A stretch of 64,000 bases of DNA from Methanofollis aquaemaris. Its GTDB lineage: Archaea > Halobacteriota > Methanomicrobia > Methanomicrobiales > Methanofollaceae. Positions 44,390 to 53,090 of this stretch are shown here, piece by piece. Every line of letters begins with the position of its first letter. The first letter of the stretch is position 1. The position numbers were made by a program, and so were the translations under genes. The stretch is taken from positions 372,001-436,000 of the forward strand of contig NZ_CP036172.1 of NCBI RefSeq assembly GCF_017357525.1, written 5' to 3'. Under the pieces are notes generated by a model that saw nothing but the letters and a program-made list of their open reading frames with translations, was not told the origin of the DNA and searched no databases.

Positions 44390-44719
44390 TCAGAGCAGCA
44401 CCGAGGCCGCCGCGAGCACCGGGAGCATCGTCACCATGGCGAGGTGCGGCGCGAAACCCGGCGAGGTCTGGAAGGAGTACCTGAAGGGGGTCCAGACCTG
44501 GGTGAAGGCCGTGACCGTCGCCAGCACCTGGAGGGCGGCGGCTGCCATGGCAAGCGCCGGGATGCCGGTCGCGAGGGCGGCGAGGGTGGCGACGAGGGCG
44601 AGCATCAGCGCCCCGAAGTGGAGGGCGAGTTTCATCCCGAGCATCCTGAAGATAATGAAGCCGGTCACCATGCTGCTTGCGAGGACTGCAAGGGCGAGCA
44701 CCTGATAGATCGTTTCCAT
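44390..44719 (-). CDS. Small hydrophobic membrane protein
   Basis: A 109-residue protein composed almost wholly of hydrophobic helices (four at about 4-22, 26-47, 50-70 and 88-107). No family is recognised. GAGGTGA is 7-13 bases before ATG 44719, and the gene follows the TusA/DsrE gene by 11 bases, so it is the third gene of the DUF169 operon. It may anchor or export a product of the sulfur-carrier proteins, but nothing in the sequence proves this. Confidence 0.75.
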   Translation of the reverse strand: METIYQVLALAVLASSMVTGFIIFRMLGMKLALHFGALMLALVATLAALATGIPALAMAAAALQVLATVTAFTQVWTPFRYSFQTSPGFAPHLAMVTMLPVLAAASVLL

Positions 44720-44730
44720 TCTGTTTCACC

Positions 44731-45567
44731 TCAGAAGTTGACGACGGCGTTCGCAGGGTCGCTGAGGAGCTGGATGTAGGTCGCGGCCCCGGCCAGTCTG
44801 ACCCCGTCCACGAGGTCGGCCTGGCCGATCCCCCTGAACTTCGCGCTCATCTCGCAGGCGTAGACCGTGGCCCCGCCCCGGATCACCTCGTCCATGAGGT
44901 GGTCGAGACGGTCGAAGGCCGGGTGTTTGACGACTGCGGCGTTCCCCTGCCGCGCCATGCTTACGCCGTCCATGAGCAGGAAGACCGTCACCTCTTTGCC
45001 CATGCTCTGCGCCGCCTTCGCAAAGAGGAAGGTTGCGTAGGCCCGCTCGGCGTTGCCGATCCCGTTGCTCTGGGCGATGAGGACGCGGTCGCGGGCCACG
45101 ACGGCCTGGGAACTTTCCTGCTTCTCGGCCTTCTCGGCGATGAGGTAGTGCTTCTCGCCGTCGGCGCCCTGCTTCACGACCTTCGAGCCCGACGACTCGA
45201 CGGCCGCGGCGATGTCGGCGATCGAGTCGGCGCTCGTGCTCGTGACCTTCAGCCTCTCCCCGACCGGAAGGGTGGCGAGGATGGTGCCGACCGTGATCAC
45301 CGGGCCGGGACAGAAGTCCCCGCTGACGTCGATCTCTTCCATGGTGCTGCCGGTGGGTGTCATGCGTGCCTCCGTGTGGTTCTCTGCTGATGTGATCTCC
45401 AGGGTGTAGCCGTGCTTCCCGGCCACGGCCTCCATCCCCTCCTCGGCGCCCGGGCTGAGGAGGAAGACGACGGTCTCCGCCGGGTCGTCCAGATGTTTGA
45501 CGACGTTGTCGGCGAGGATGGAGGCGTTCGGGGCCTTGATCCCGAGGGCGCTGACGGTCTTTGCCAT
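44731..45567 (-). CDS. TusA-DsrE fusion, sulfur-carrier-like protein
   Basis: A 278-residue protein. The first 75 residues look like a truncated DsrE/peroxiredoxin-like fold, residues 80-150 are a TusA domain with the sulfur-carrying motif DVSGDFCPGPVI, and the last 120 residues are a DsrE/DsrE2-type domain (RVLIAQSNGIGNAERAYATFLFAKAAQSMGKEV, read in parts; conserved Cys in TVYACEMSAKF). TusA and DsrE pass persulfide sulfur between enzymes. ATG 45567 is preferred, with GGGGCTGA in front, over GTG 45579; it lies just beyond the DUF169 stop. Confidence 0.87.
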   Translation of the reverse strand: MAKTVSALGIKAPNASILADNVVKHLDDPAETVVFLLSPGAEEGMEAVAGKHGYTLEITSAENHTEARMTPTGSTMEEIDVSGDFCPGPVITVGTILATLPVGERLKVTSTSADSIADIAAAVESSGSKVVKQGADGEKHYLIAEKAEKQESSQAVVARDRVLIAQSNGIGNAERAYATFLFAKAAQSMGKEVTVFLLMDGVSMARQGNAAVVKHPAFDRLDHLMDEVIRGGATVYACEMSAKFRGIGQADLVDGVRLAGAATYIQLLSDPANAVVNF

Positions 45568-45569
45568 CT

Positions 45570-46247
45570 TCAGCCCCACTTCTCCTTGAAGATCTTCAGG
45601 GCCTCGACGATCCCGTCAAGGTGTGCGGGCGGGATGCCGAGGATCACTTCGTCTTCGGCGATCCCGGAGTTCTTCCTTGAGCCATTGCAGCCCAGGGTCA
45701 TGTTCGGGACGCCGCGCTGGATGACGGCGACGACGGCGTCGGCACAGATGGACTGGATACCGGAGTAGTCGCTGGAGACCCGGCCGCCGTGGGCGTGGAG
45801 GGAGGCCTGGGTGAGCCGGAGGGCCTGCCTGGGCGTGGCGACGATGACGACCACGTCGGGCTCGAAGGCGGCCGTCTCCAGGGGGGCGTAGACCGAGGCG
45901 TAGAACTTTTCGGTGCTCTTCGGCATCGCGGCGACGGTCTCGAGCGCCCCTTCGGCGGTCTTGAAGTTGCCGAGTTTGTGGTAGGTGCTCCCATTGGCCA
46001 GGTGCTCGGGGAGGGGGCCGATGCCCATGACGCCGGCGCCGCCCTTGCACTGGTGCTCGTCGGCGGTGGCATACCCGGCGGCCCCTTTGAGTCTGGCGTC
46101 CTGGACAAACTGGCAGTGCCTGCTCTTCTCGACCTTTGCATAGCCTGCCGGGACGTCGTCGGCGGTCTTCGCAAGTTTCACGGCGACGGGGCTGCCTTTC
46201 AGCCCCAGCAGTTCGATGAGTTCGGTTGCGGTCGTCTCGTAGGACAT
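45570..46247 (-). CDS. DUF169 family protein
   Basis: A 225-residue cytosolic protein of the DUF169 group, frequent in methanogens and anaerobes. Typical features are LIELLGLKGSPVAVKL at the start, RHCQFVQDARLKG with a conserved Cys, DEHQCKGG, and a Cys in LGCNGSRK near the end. Its biochemical role is unknown; conserved cysteines fit metal or sulfur chemistry. It is the first gene of the operon with the TusA/DsrE and membrane proteins. AGGTGA precedes ATG 46247, and the promoter lies next to the operator-like palindrome 46286-46298. Confidence 0.9.
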   Translation of the reverse strand: MSYETTATELIELLGLKGSPVAVKLAKTADDVPAGYAKVEKSRHCQFVQDARLKGAAGYATADEHQCKGGAGVMGIGPLPEHLANGSTYHKLGNFKTAEGALETVAAMPKSTEKFYASVYAPLETAAFEPDVVVIVATPRQALRLTQASLHAHGGRVSSDYSGIQSICADAVVAVIQRGVPNMTLGCNGSRKNSGIAEDEVILGIPPAHLDGIVEALKIFKEKWG

Positions 46248-46285
46248 GGTCGTTTCACCTTAGGGTTTTAGACTGTGTGGTCTAA

Positions 46286-46298
46286 CTATACGGTATAG
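46286..46298. promoter_or_regulatory. Operator-like palindrome between DUF169 operon and regulator gene
   Basis: CTATAC-G-GTATAG is a perfect inverted repeat, overlapped by a second GTATAG at 46298-46303. The decamer TATAGTATAG at 46294-46303 recurs at 46346-46355 in the regulator's leader. Position in the divergent promoter region suggests control by the HTH protein encoded at 46370. Confidence 0.6.
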
Positions 46299-46360
46299 TA
46301 TAGTTTTGATATATACTTTTCCCTGTGGCGAAAGATATTAGACGATATAGTATAGACTCA

Positions 46361-46366
46361 GAGAGG
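46361..46366 (+). promoter_or_regulatory. Ribosome site deciding regulator start
   Basis: GAGAGG three bases before ATG 46370 supports that start over the in-frame GTG at 46325, which would place the second operator word inside the coding region. Confidence 0.6.
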
Positions 46367-46369
46367 ATC

Positions 46370-47959
46370 ATGGAGACGTACTCAGATACCGAGCAGGTGA
46401 TCCTCTCCTACCTCAGGTCGCACCGGCCTGAGGAGTGCATGCTCGACAAGATCTCCAGGGGGACCGGGAAGAGCAGGGCCACGGTCCTGAAATATCTCGG
46501 CATCCTCCATGCGAGGGGGCTCCTGGAGTACACCTTTGTCGGCCGCAGCAAACTCTGGATGGTGAAGGAAGAGGCGGGCGTCGGGGAGCAGGCGGCACCC
46601 GCGGCGGCGCCTGCCGAGGAGGAGCAGGATCTCGCGGCCCTGGCCTTCGCCCTCTACGAGGCCAGGCGGCGGGAGGCCGACCTCGCCGACCGGCTCGCCC
46701 TCCCGGAGACGATCGTCCTGACCGTCACCGACGATCTCAGGGTGCTCGCCGCAAACCGTCTCTTCGCCTCCCTCTTCCCCGACACCGGGAGCCTGCGCGA
46801 CCTCCTCCGCCCGGCCGACGAGCCGAGAGTGGACGGGGCGCTCCGGACGGTGAGAGCGGGCCGGGCTGCCACCGTCGAACTTGATCTCAGGGAGAAGGCC
46901 GGGGTCTACCGCCCCTATGCCGTCACCCTCGTCCCCGCGCCGGCCAGCGGCCCGGCCGGGTGCGTGGCCGTCATCGGGGAAGATCTTTCGAGTCGCCGGC
47001 GGACGAAACGGGACCTGGAGGCACTGCTGTATATCATCAGGAGTGTGGGGACCGCACCGGACGAGGAGCACCTCCTGGAGGGGACGATGACGGGCATCAG
47101 GGAGAAACTGGTCCCGTACCTCCATGCGGCGGTCTTCACGCCCGGCGGGCGTCCGGCCTACGCCACCTTCGAGCCTTCCGCCGACCGTCTGGCCGCCGTC
47201 ACTCCGCTGGTGAGGGAGAGCATGGAAAATCTCGAGACCGCGACCGCCGGGCCGCTCGCCCTCCCCGGCATCGAGGGCGAGGTAAAATCCGCCCTTGCCG
47301 TCCCGATCATCGAGGAGGAGGAGGCGACCGGCACCGTGCTCCTGCTCCTCGGCTCAGCGGCGAGCGCGACGCTGGTCGAGAGCCTGGAGATCGTCGCCGA
47401 CGAACTGGCGAGCGCCCTGAAGATGCAGCGCCTCGACCGGGAGCGGAGCGAGTACGTCAACACGCTCCTAGCCCTCAACCGCCTCTCCGGGATCCTCAAC
47501 GACGCACGAGACGAGGCGTCGATGCTGGAGCGTTCCATCGAGGCGGTGATGGGGGCGCTCGGCTTCGAGATGGGCTGCGTCTACCTCCTCGACGAGGCCG
47601 ACGAGATGGTCCCGCGGGTGCAGCGCAACATGCCCGAGAGCCTGCGGCAGATGTGCCTCTCCGGCGTCTTCGACGCCCTCTTCGAGCGGGCGTTTGCCGA
47701 GCAGAAGGTCGTGTACATCACCCCCGAGACTCCGGCCTATGCCGCGCTCGACGAGGCCGTCAGGGCGCAGGGGGTGAGGACCGTCCTCATCATGCCGATC
47801 AAGATCGGCGGCGAGGTGGTGGGGCTGCTGAATATGGGGAGCGGCAGAGAGAAGCGGTATATGCGCACCAGCCTGGAGAACCTCTCCTCCATCGGGCTCC
47901 AGCTGGGGCTGGCCCTGGAACGTTCGAGGCTGGCTCGGGAACTTGAGGCGCGGGGGTGA
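46370..47959 (+). CDS. HTH-PAS-GAF sensor/transcription regulator
   Basis: A 529-residue cytosolic protein. Residues 1-60 form a winged-helix DNA-binding domain (SDTEQVILSYLRSHRPEECMLDKISRGTGKSRATVLKYL, read in parts). A PAS-like domain (about 105-195) follows, then two GAF-like domains (about 215-355 and 375-520, e.g. GALGFEMGCVYLLDEADEMVPRV and VLIMPIKIGGEVVGLLNMGSG). No kinase domain. Such one-component regulators in Methanomicrobiales sense a ligand or redox state and act on nearby promoters. It is divergent from the DUF169 operon across the palindrome at 46286, its likely target. Confidence 0.87.
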   Translation: METYSDTEQVILSYLRSHRPEECMLDKISRGTGKSRATVLKYLGILHARGLLEYTFVGRSKLWMVKEEAGVGEQAAPAAAPAEEEQDLAALAFALYEARRREADLADRLALPETIVLTVTDDLRVLAANRLFASLFPDTGSLRDLLRPADEPRVDGALRTVRAGRAATVELDLREKAGVYRPYAVTLVPAPASGPAGCVAVIGEDLSSRRRTKRDLEALLYIIRSVGTAPDEEHLLEGTMTGIREKLVPYLHAAVFTPGGRPAYATFEPSADRLAAVTPLVRESMENLETATAGPLALPGIEGEVKSALAVPIIEEEEATGTVLLLLGSAASATLVESLEIVADELASALKMQRLDRERSEYVNTLLALNRLSGILNDARDEASMLERSIEAVMGALGFEMGCVYLLDEADEMVPRVQRNMPESLRQMCLSGVFDALFERAFAEQKVVYITPETPAYAALDEAVRAQGVRTVLIMPIKIGGEVVGLLNMGSGREKRYMRTSLENLSSIGLQLGLALERSRLARELEARG

Positions 47960-48007
47960 GGAACTCTTTTGAGATCCTGATTCTTTTTTTGTAATTCTCT
48001 GGAAACT

Positions 48008-48070
48008 CATGCCTTCCTTCGCACTCGCGCCGAGGGGTGCTACCCCCCCCAGAGATAGCCGTCCCGAGGG
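48008..48070 (-). repeat. Dispersed repeat, fragment (copy 9)
   Basis: GCCTTCCTTCGCACTCGCGC, GGGGTGCTACCCCCC and a GATAGCCG word in the order of the other copies; second half missing. Sits between two convergent genes. Confidence 0.55.
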
Positions 48071-48107
48071 CATCTGCACAGCCGAAAAAAGGGTAGATGC
48101 CAAGCAC

Positions 48108-48797
48108 CTATTTTTCCAGATACCTCTTATACCACCAGAACCACGGCGTATCCAGGAACCCGACGACGTTCTTCGCCACGATCTGGCCGATGATGAGCGG
48201 GACGAGCGGGGCGACGCCGCCGAAGGCGATGACGACGAAGATGACGCTGTCCACCGTGAGGCTGAAGAGGTCGCTGGAGGCGCTCCGGAGGATGACGCGA
48301 TTCGGATAGCGTTCCTTGAGCCTCGCAAAGATCCAGGCGTCGATGTTCTGGGCGACCAGGAAGGTGACCCAGGAGGCGAGGATGATCCTGAGGCTCTGGG
48401 CGAAGACGTCCTGCCACATCGATTCATAGGCGAAGAAGGGCGCCGGCGTGAGGGTGTTGGTCATCACGATGAAGGCGACGAGGAGCACCTGGGTGAGGAA
48501 GGCGATCCCGATGGCGATATGAGTCTTGTGCTCGCCGTAGACCTCGTTGATCATATCGATGGCCTGCGAGAGGAAGGGATAGATGAAGACCCCGGCCGGC
48601 GCGAAGAAGACGGCGATGCCCAGGTCGAACTCGACGAACCGTGCGGCAAGCACCTGGGAAGCGGCGAGGTAGACGACATAGAACCCGACCAGGGCGGGGT
48701 AGCCGTACTCACGGTGGTGCCTGATGATGTACGCCGAGGCGTAGGTGACGATGGTGAGGCTGAGCGCCCAGTAGATCCAGACGACGGGGAAGTCCAT
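48108..48797 (-). CDS. Queuosine/archaeosine precursor transporter (YhhQ family)
   Basis: A 229-residue protein with about six membrane helices. Family signatures of YhhQ/QPTR include FFAPAGVFIYPFLSQAIDMINEVYG, FLVAQNIDAWIFARLKE and SSDLFSLTVDSVIFVVIAFGG. Members import deazaguanine bases such as preQ0; in archaea these feed archaeosine at tRNA position 15. The gene stands alone. Start ATG 48797 opens directly into the first helix. Confidence 0.9.
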   Translation of the reverse strand: MDFPVVWIYWALSLTIVTYASAYIIRHHREYGYPALVGFYVVYLAASQVLAARFVEFDLGIAVFFAPAGVFIYPFLSQAIDMINEVYGEHKTHIAIGIAFLTQVLLVAFIVMTNTLTPAPFFAYESMWQDVFAQSLRIILASWVTFLVAQNIDAWIFARLKERYPNRVILRSASSDLFSLTVDSVIFVVIAFGGVAPLVPLIIGQIVAKNVVGFLDTPWFWWYKRYLEK

Positions 48798-49164
48798 GAT
48801 GTCTTCAGGAGTTGGGCGGGAGAGGACTTAGATGCTGGCACCGCGAGGGGAGGCCCCGAATTTTTCTTCGCCTGTGGAGGACCAGGCATCCCGCAAGAAA
48901 ATCGTACAGCAGGTCTTCGGGTTTGTCGTCACCGCCCATCTTCGCGCGGGGGTTCTGGAGCAGAGAACATGAACGCGAAGACAAAAAAATCCTGAAGAGC
49001 GTTGATGCCGCCCCTGGCTATCTTCGTCGTGGGGGTCCGGAGGCAGAGCCCCCGGCGCGAGACGGCGGGAAAAAATCTGCGATGAGGGCGGCACATCCGA
49101 TCGATCACCATCCTGATCTCTCGCGCTGATCGATGTGCCTTCCTCAATGTTCGCGCTGGGGGTT
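48798..49164. other. Gene-free stretch with a repeat copy
   Basis: No convincing gene. The right half is dispersed-repeat copy 10 (about 49004-49164), which reaches the 3' end of the cysteine-cluster gene. Confidence 0.6.
49004..49164 (+). repeat. Dispersed palindromic repeat, copy 10
   Basis: GATGCCGCCCCTGGCTATC, GGGGGTCCGGAGGCAGAGCC, GAGACGGCGGGAAAAAATC, GAGGGCGGCACATCCGATC and GATGTGCCTTCC, closely parallel to copies 5 and 6. Confidence 0.8.
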
Positions 49165-49647
49165 TTACCGCCTGACCCGATACCCCGCCCGCGTCAGCGT
49201 CTCGATCACCCGCTCGTCCCACCCGGCATCGTCGTCCTCTCGGATCGTCCTGATCGATCTCTCCCAGAACGCTGCGAGGCCGGGGTCGTCGGTCGCGAGG
49301 TGCCGGCGCTCCATCACCCGCCCCACCCGCCGTCCCCGTGCGTTCAGGATGAGCAGGCGCCAGCATGAATACTCCCGGCAGATCTCGGGCCTGGTGAGGT
49401 GGATGATGCAGCAGATCCGGTTCTGCGCGGGGTCGTCGCGGAGGAAGGGGCAGGCCCGCGGCCACCGCTCGAAGATGCTCGGGTCGGGGAAGAGATGGAG
49501 TTTGTCGGGATCGATCCTGACGGCGTGCTCCTCCCCGGTGTAGCGGTTGAGCATCACAAAACTTCCGTCGCCGCACGCCTCAGTCACGACATGGACGTCG
49601 CCCAGGTGGCTGCAGCACTCCCCGCACTGGATGCACGTGAACGGCAT
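49165..49647 (-). CDS. YkgJ-type cysteine-cluster protein
   Basis: A 160-residue protein with the zinc or iron-chelate binding cysteine pattern of the YkgJ/CxxCxxCC family: CIQCGECCSHLG (residues 5-16), CPFLR, ICCIIHLTRPEICREYSCW. Related bacterial domains stand beside methyltransferase or flagellar genes; function is open. GAGGAGA precedes ATG 49647. Its 3' end abuts a dispersed repeat. It is divergent from the ABC-class ATPase gene with only about 105 bases between the starts. Confidence 0.88.
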   Translation of the reverse strand: MPFTCIQCGECCSHLGDVHVVTEACGDGSFVMLNRYTGEEHAVRIDPDKLHLFPDPSIFERWPRACPFLRDDPAQNRICCIIHLTRPEICREYSCWRLLILNARGRRVGRVMERRHLATDDPGLAAFWERSIRTIREDDDAGWDERVIETLTRAGYRVRR

Positions 49648-49751
49648 GGGGTCTCTCCTCGATGAGGAGAACGTTTGGCCGCCCCATAAAAGTGCTCCTC
49701 CCCCACGGACACAAAAACCCTATCACCCCCCTCCCCCATATCTTCCCAACC

Positions 49752-51479
49752 ATGGCCCGCGAGACGATACAACCGGCCGGCCGGCTCAGGGACATCCTGA
49801 GACGGATCGACGGCCGCGGATACAAGGCATACAAAGACTGCGAGGGGGCCTACGCCTTCGACGACTTCACCCTCATCATCGACCACGCCCAGGGCGACCC
49901 CTTCGCCGCCCCGAGCCGCGTGCGGGTGCGGGTGGCGGCAAACGTCGCAGGCTTCCCGGCCGGGTGCTTCACGACCAGGACCCGCGAGGTGGCGTTTCGG
50001 GACTTCCTGGCCAGGGGCTTTGCCGCGGCCATCGACGCCGCGGGCCAGAACCGCCGGGGGAGCGGGAAGAGCGGGCAGATCGCCGTCGCCCGCCCCGGCC
50101 AGGAGGTGCTGGAGCGCTCATCCGTCGTCGTCACCGCCGAGCACGCCGTCGAAGTGCGGTTCACCGTCGGCCTCCCGGCACGCGGCCGGAGCGTGCTCGG
50201 GCGGCAGGCGGAGGCGATCTTTTTTGAGGACGTCCCGGCCCTGGTGCGGGCCTCACTCCTGTACGCCGCCGTCGACGCCGCCGCCCTCGACCGCCACCTC
50301 GAGGTGAGCGAGGACGCCGATCATCTCAGGGCCGCGCTGCATGACCGCGGCCTCGTCGCCTTCGTCGCCGACGGCGCCGTCCTCCCGCGGGCGAGCGGGG
50401 TGGACGACCGCCCCCTCAAAGGCGGCGTTCCCTTCGCCTCGCCGCCCTCCCTCAGGGTCGAGATCGACCTCCCCAACTGCGGCACCGTCACCGGCATGGG
50501 CGTGCCGGCCGGCATCACCCTCATCGTCGGCGGCGGCTTTCACGGCAAGTCCACCCTGCTCCGGGCGATCGAGCGCGGCGTCTACACCCACATCCCGGGC
50601 GACGGCCGGGAGTACGTCGTCGCCGACCCCACCGCGGTGAAGATCCGCGCCGAAGACGGCCGCCGGGTGGAGCAGGTCGACATCTCACCCTTCATCGCCG
50701 GCCTCCCCGACGGCCGGGACACCCGCGCCTTCTCCACCGAGAACGCGAGCGGGAGCACCTCGCAGGCTGCCAATATCATGGAAGCCCTGGAGAGCGGCAC
50801 CCGCCTCCTCCTCATCGACGAGGACACCGCCGCGACGAACATGATGATCCGCGACCGACGGATGCAGGAACTCGTCGCCGACGACCAGGAACCGATCACG
50901 CCCTTCATCGACCGGGCGCGGGCGCTGTACCGCGACCTCGGCGTCTCGACCGTGCTCGTCATCGGCGGGTCGGGCGACTACTTCGACATCGCCGACACCG
51001 TCGTCTGCATGCAGGCCTACCGCCCCGAGGACGCCACCGCACGGGCGCAGGCGATCGCCGCACGCTACGCCTCTGAACGCTTCACCTCGCAGAAAGACGG
51101 GTTTGGCACCTTCATGCGGCGGGTGCCCGAGGCGCGGAGCATCGACGCGAGCAAAGGCAGACGGGAGGCAAAAGTGGCGGCCGACGGTGTTCGCGGGATC
51201 AGGTTCGGCGTCCACGAGGTCGACCTCTCGGCCGTGGCGCAGGTCGTGGACCCGGCCCAGACCGCGGCCATCGCCCATGGCATGCTCAGGGCAAAACGCC
51301 TGATGAACGGGCGCTCGACCCTCGACGAGGTGGTGCGAGCCGTCGCCGCCGAAGTCGAGAGAGAAGGCCTCGACGCCCTCACCTCCCACCCGGTCGGCGG
51401 ACTTGCGACTTTCCGGCCCTTCGAACTCGCCGCGGCGCTCAACCGGCTCAGAACCTTCAGAGCCGGGCAGACCCGGTAG
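49752..51479 (+). CDS. Predicted ATPase of the ABC class (PF09818 type)
   Basis: A 575-residue soluble ATPase. The N-terminal domain (about 1-240) carries the family's KAYKDCEGAYAF element; the ATPase domain has Walker A GGGFHGKSTLL (about 258-268), a SGSTSQAANIMEAL signature-like loop (about 333-346) and Walker B LLLIDEDTAATNMM (about 352-365). The acidic pair in DEDTAATN marks this ABC-like family, present in many bacteria and archaea with unknown role, perhaps RNA-related. ATG 49752 is preferred as the family begins RLRDILRRIDGRGYKAYKD-like; no strong ribosome site. Overlaps the convergent small gene by 23 bases. Confidence 0.92.
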   Translation: MARETIQPAGRLRDILRRIDGRGYKAYKDCEGAYAFDDFTLIIDHAQGDPFAAPSRVRVRVAANVAGFPAGCFTTRTREVAFRDFLARGFAAAIDAAGQNRRGSGKSGQIAVARPGQEVLERSSVVVTAEHAVEVRFTVGLPARGRSVLGRQAEAIFFEDVPALVRASLLYAAVDAAALDRHLEVSEDADHLRAALHDRGLVAFVADGAVLPRASGVDDRPLKGGVPFASPPSLRVEIDLPNCGTVTGMGVPAGITLIVGGGFHGKSTLLRAIERGVYTHIPGDGREYVVADPTAVKIRAEDGRRVEQVDISPFIAGLPDGRDTRAFSTENASGSTSQAANIMEALESGTRLLLIDEDTAATNMMIRDRRMQELVADDQEPITPFIDRARALYRDLGVSTVLVIGGSGDYFDIADTVVCMQAYRPEDATARAQAIAARYASERFTSQKDGFGTFMRRVPEARSIDASKGRREAKVAADGVRGIRFGVHEVDLSAVAQVVDPAQTAAIAHGMLRAKRLMNGRSTLDEVVRAVAAEVEREGLDALTSHPVGGLATFRPFELAAALNRLRTFRAGQTR

Positions 51480-51924
51480 GTGGGTCGGGTTCCTCCCGGC
51501 CCCCGCCTCGTTGCACCTCCCGTACGACCGCGATATCGGGGATCTCCATGCCGCCGAGCAGCGCGACGATCGCCTGCACGTACGGCTCCTGCCGCGTCAT
51601 ACTCGGAGACGCACGCGGATCATCGCGCCCTCCTTTTCGCCCCATCTTCGCATGTCCGGTGGCGATATAATACAGAAAATCTTCTTTTGGGAGACCCCAC
51701 CGGCAGTTCACCTGGAGCCGGACAAAATTTGGGTTCTTCGGATTGGGGGAGAGCAGTGCACGGGTGCCGGGAAGAGGAACCGGCTTCCCGTTCTTCGAGT
51801 TGGCAAGTGCGATCACCTGCCGCCACAAAGGATCGCAGGCACCCGCAGCATCAGGGCATGACCTTGCAGTATCGATTCGACGGCGGCGTGCCGTCGCCGA
51901 CATAGTGCCGGCAGAAGTTTCCAT
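51457..51924 (-). CDS. Protein of unknown function, convergent with the ATPase
   Basis: A 155-residue frame (start ATG 51924; an extension to 52032 is possible). The centre reads like a folded protein (CDPLWRQVIALANSKNGK, FVRLQVNCRWGLPKEDFLYYI, MTRQEPYVQAIVALLGGMEI), with two N-terminal cysteines and a basic beginning. No family recognised, no membrane helix. Codon use is less GC-biased in the middle than in the adjacent genes. It overlaps the ATPase 3' end by 23 bases and the permease gene end (52029) is close. Coding is likely but not certain. Confidence 0.55.
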   Translation of the reverse strand: METSAGTMSATARRRRIDTARSCPDAAGACDPLWRQVIALANSKNGKPVPLPGTRALLSPNPKNPNFVRLQVNCRWGLPKEDFLYYIATGHAKMGRKGGRDDPRASPSMTRQEPYVQAIVALLGGMEIPDIAVVREVQRGGGREEPDPPTGSARL

Positions 51925-52028
51925 CCATAGACGGTTCTTTGGCGGAGAAGCGATGAAGGGATCGGTTTTCTTCTTTGTTCGCAGTGCCGGGGACGTCTGG
52001 AAAAAAATATGGGCAGGGACCGTCCGCC

Positions 52029-53090
52029 TCACTCAGGATCCTTTTCGCACGCCTTCTCCGCGAAGATCCCGGAGACCCCGAGCAGGCCGTTGATCCACCG
52101 CAGTTCGTCGCTGCACTGGAGCAGGATGATCAAGAGGAGCGTGATCGGGACGGCAAAGATCATGCCGGGCAGACCCAGTATCCAGCCCCAGACGATGAGC
52201 GAGAGGATCACAACGATCGGCGGCATCTCGAACCGCTTCGAGGCGATCCTGGCATAGACCGGGTTCTCGACGACGGCGTTGAGGAGGACGACAATCCCCA
52301 CGACCGCCGCCGCTCCCCAGAGACCGTACTGGAGCCAGGCAAAAAATATTGCCGGGAGGGCGGCGATGATCAGGCCGATATAGGGGATGAAGGCCAGGAT
52401 AAACGTGAGAACCCCCCACAGCACGGCGGAATGGATTCCCATCAACCAGAGCGAGAGGCCGAAGAGGACGCCGTGGATCAGGTTTGCCTCGGTCCTCACG
52501 ATCACGAAATCCATCATGAGTCCGCTCATCTTCTCGATCCCGACGAACTTCTTCGGTTCAAGCACGAGTCCTTTCTTCAGGCGCTCGGAGATGCGGGGGA
52601 TCTCCAGGACGGCGAAGATCGTCGTGATCAGGATTAAGAAGAGGTACATGAGCGCGTTCCCGAACCCGAGGGCATAGGGTTCGATGAAGGTGACGACATC
52701 GGCAAGATGGAGGGACGAGAGGGCGAACGACGAGGTATCGATGCCGACGTCATGAAGCAGTCCTGTCAGGTCGGCAAGGCGCATCTGGAGGTCGGCCTGG
52801 TAGGTCGGGAGGTCGTTGATCAGCGTCTTGAACGAACTGACCGTGATCGCCACCCCGACGATCATCACCGCGGTGGCGACGACCGAGATGACACCGATGG
52901 CGGCGATGTCGGGCAGGCCCCGTTTTCTGAGCATATCCATTGCCGGAAGGGCAAGGATTGTCAGGATCAGGGAGACCAACAGGAGGTTGACAACGTATGC
53001 GGAGTATCGCATCCCGATGACGATCACGATGAGTGCCGCCATGATGGCCAGCGACTGTAATGTACCGGAGAATTCTGAAGGATGGTCCAT
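52029..53090 (-). CDS. AI-2E family (TqsA/PerM-type) membrane transporter
   Basis: A 353-residue protein with about eight membrane helices: two pairs at the start (about 12-52 and 62-86), a soluble loop (90-140), and the C-terminal bundle with FILAFIPYIGLIIAALPA and ENPVYARIASKRFEMPPIVVILSLIVWG (read in parts), which is the family signature. Members export small compounds or exchange ions; in archaea several act as Na+/H+ antiporters. The substrate is unknown. Complete length. Confidence 0.92.
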   Translation of the reverse strand: MDHPSEFSGTLQSLAIMAALIVIVIGMRYSAYVVNLLLVSLILTILALPAMDMLRKRGLPDIAAIGVISVVATAVMIVGVAITVSSFKTLINDLPTYQADLQMRLADLTGLLHDVGIDTSSFALSSLHLADVVTFIEPYALGFGNALMYLFLILITTIFAVLEIPRISERLKKGLVLEPKKFVGIEKMSGLMMDFVIVRTEANLIHGVLFGLSLWLMGIHSAVLWGVLTFILAFIPYIGLIIAALPAIFFAWLQYGLWGAAAVVGIVVLLNAVVENPVYARIASKRFEMPPIVVILSLIVWGWILGLPGMIFAVPITLLLIILLQCSDELRWINGLLGVSGIFAEKACEKDPE

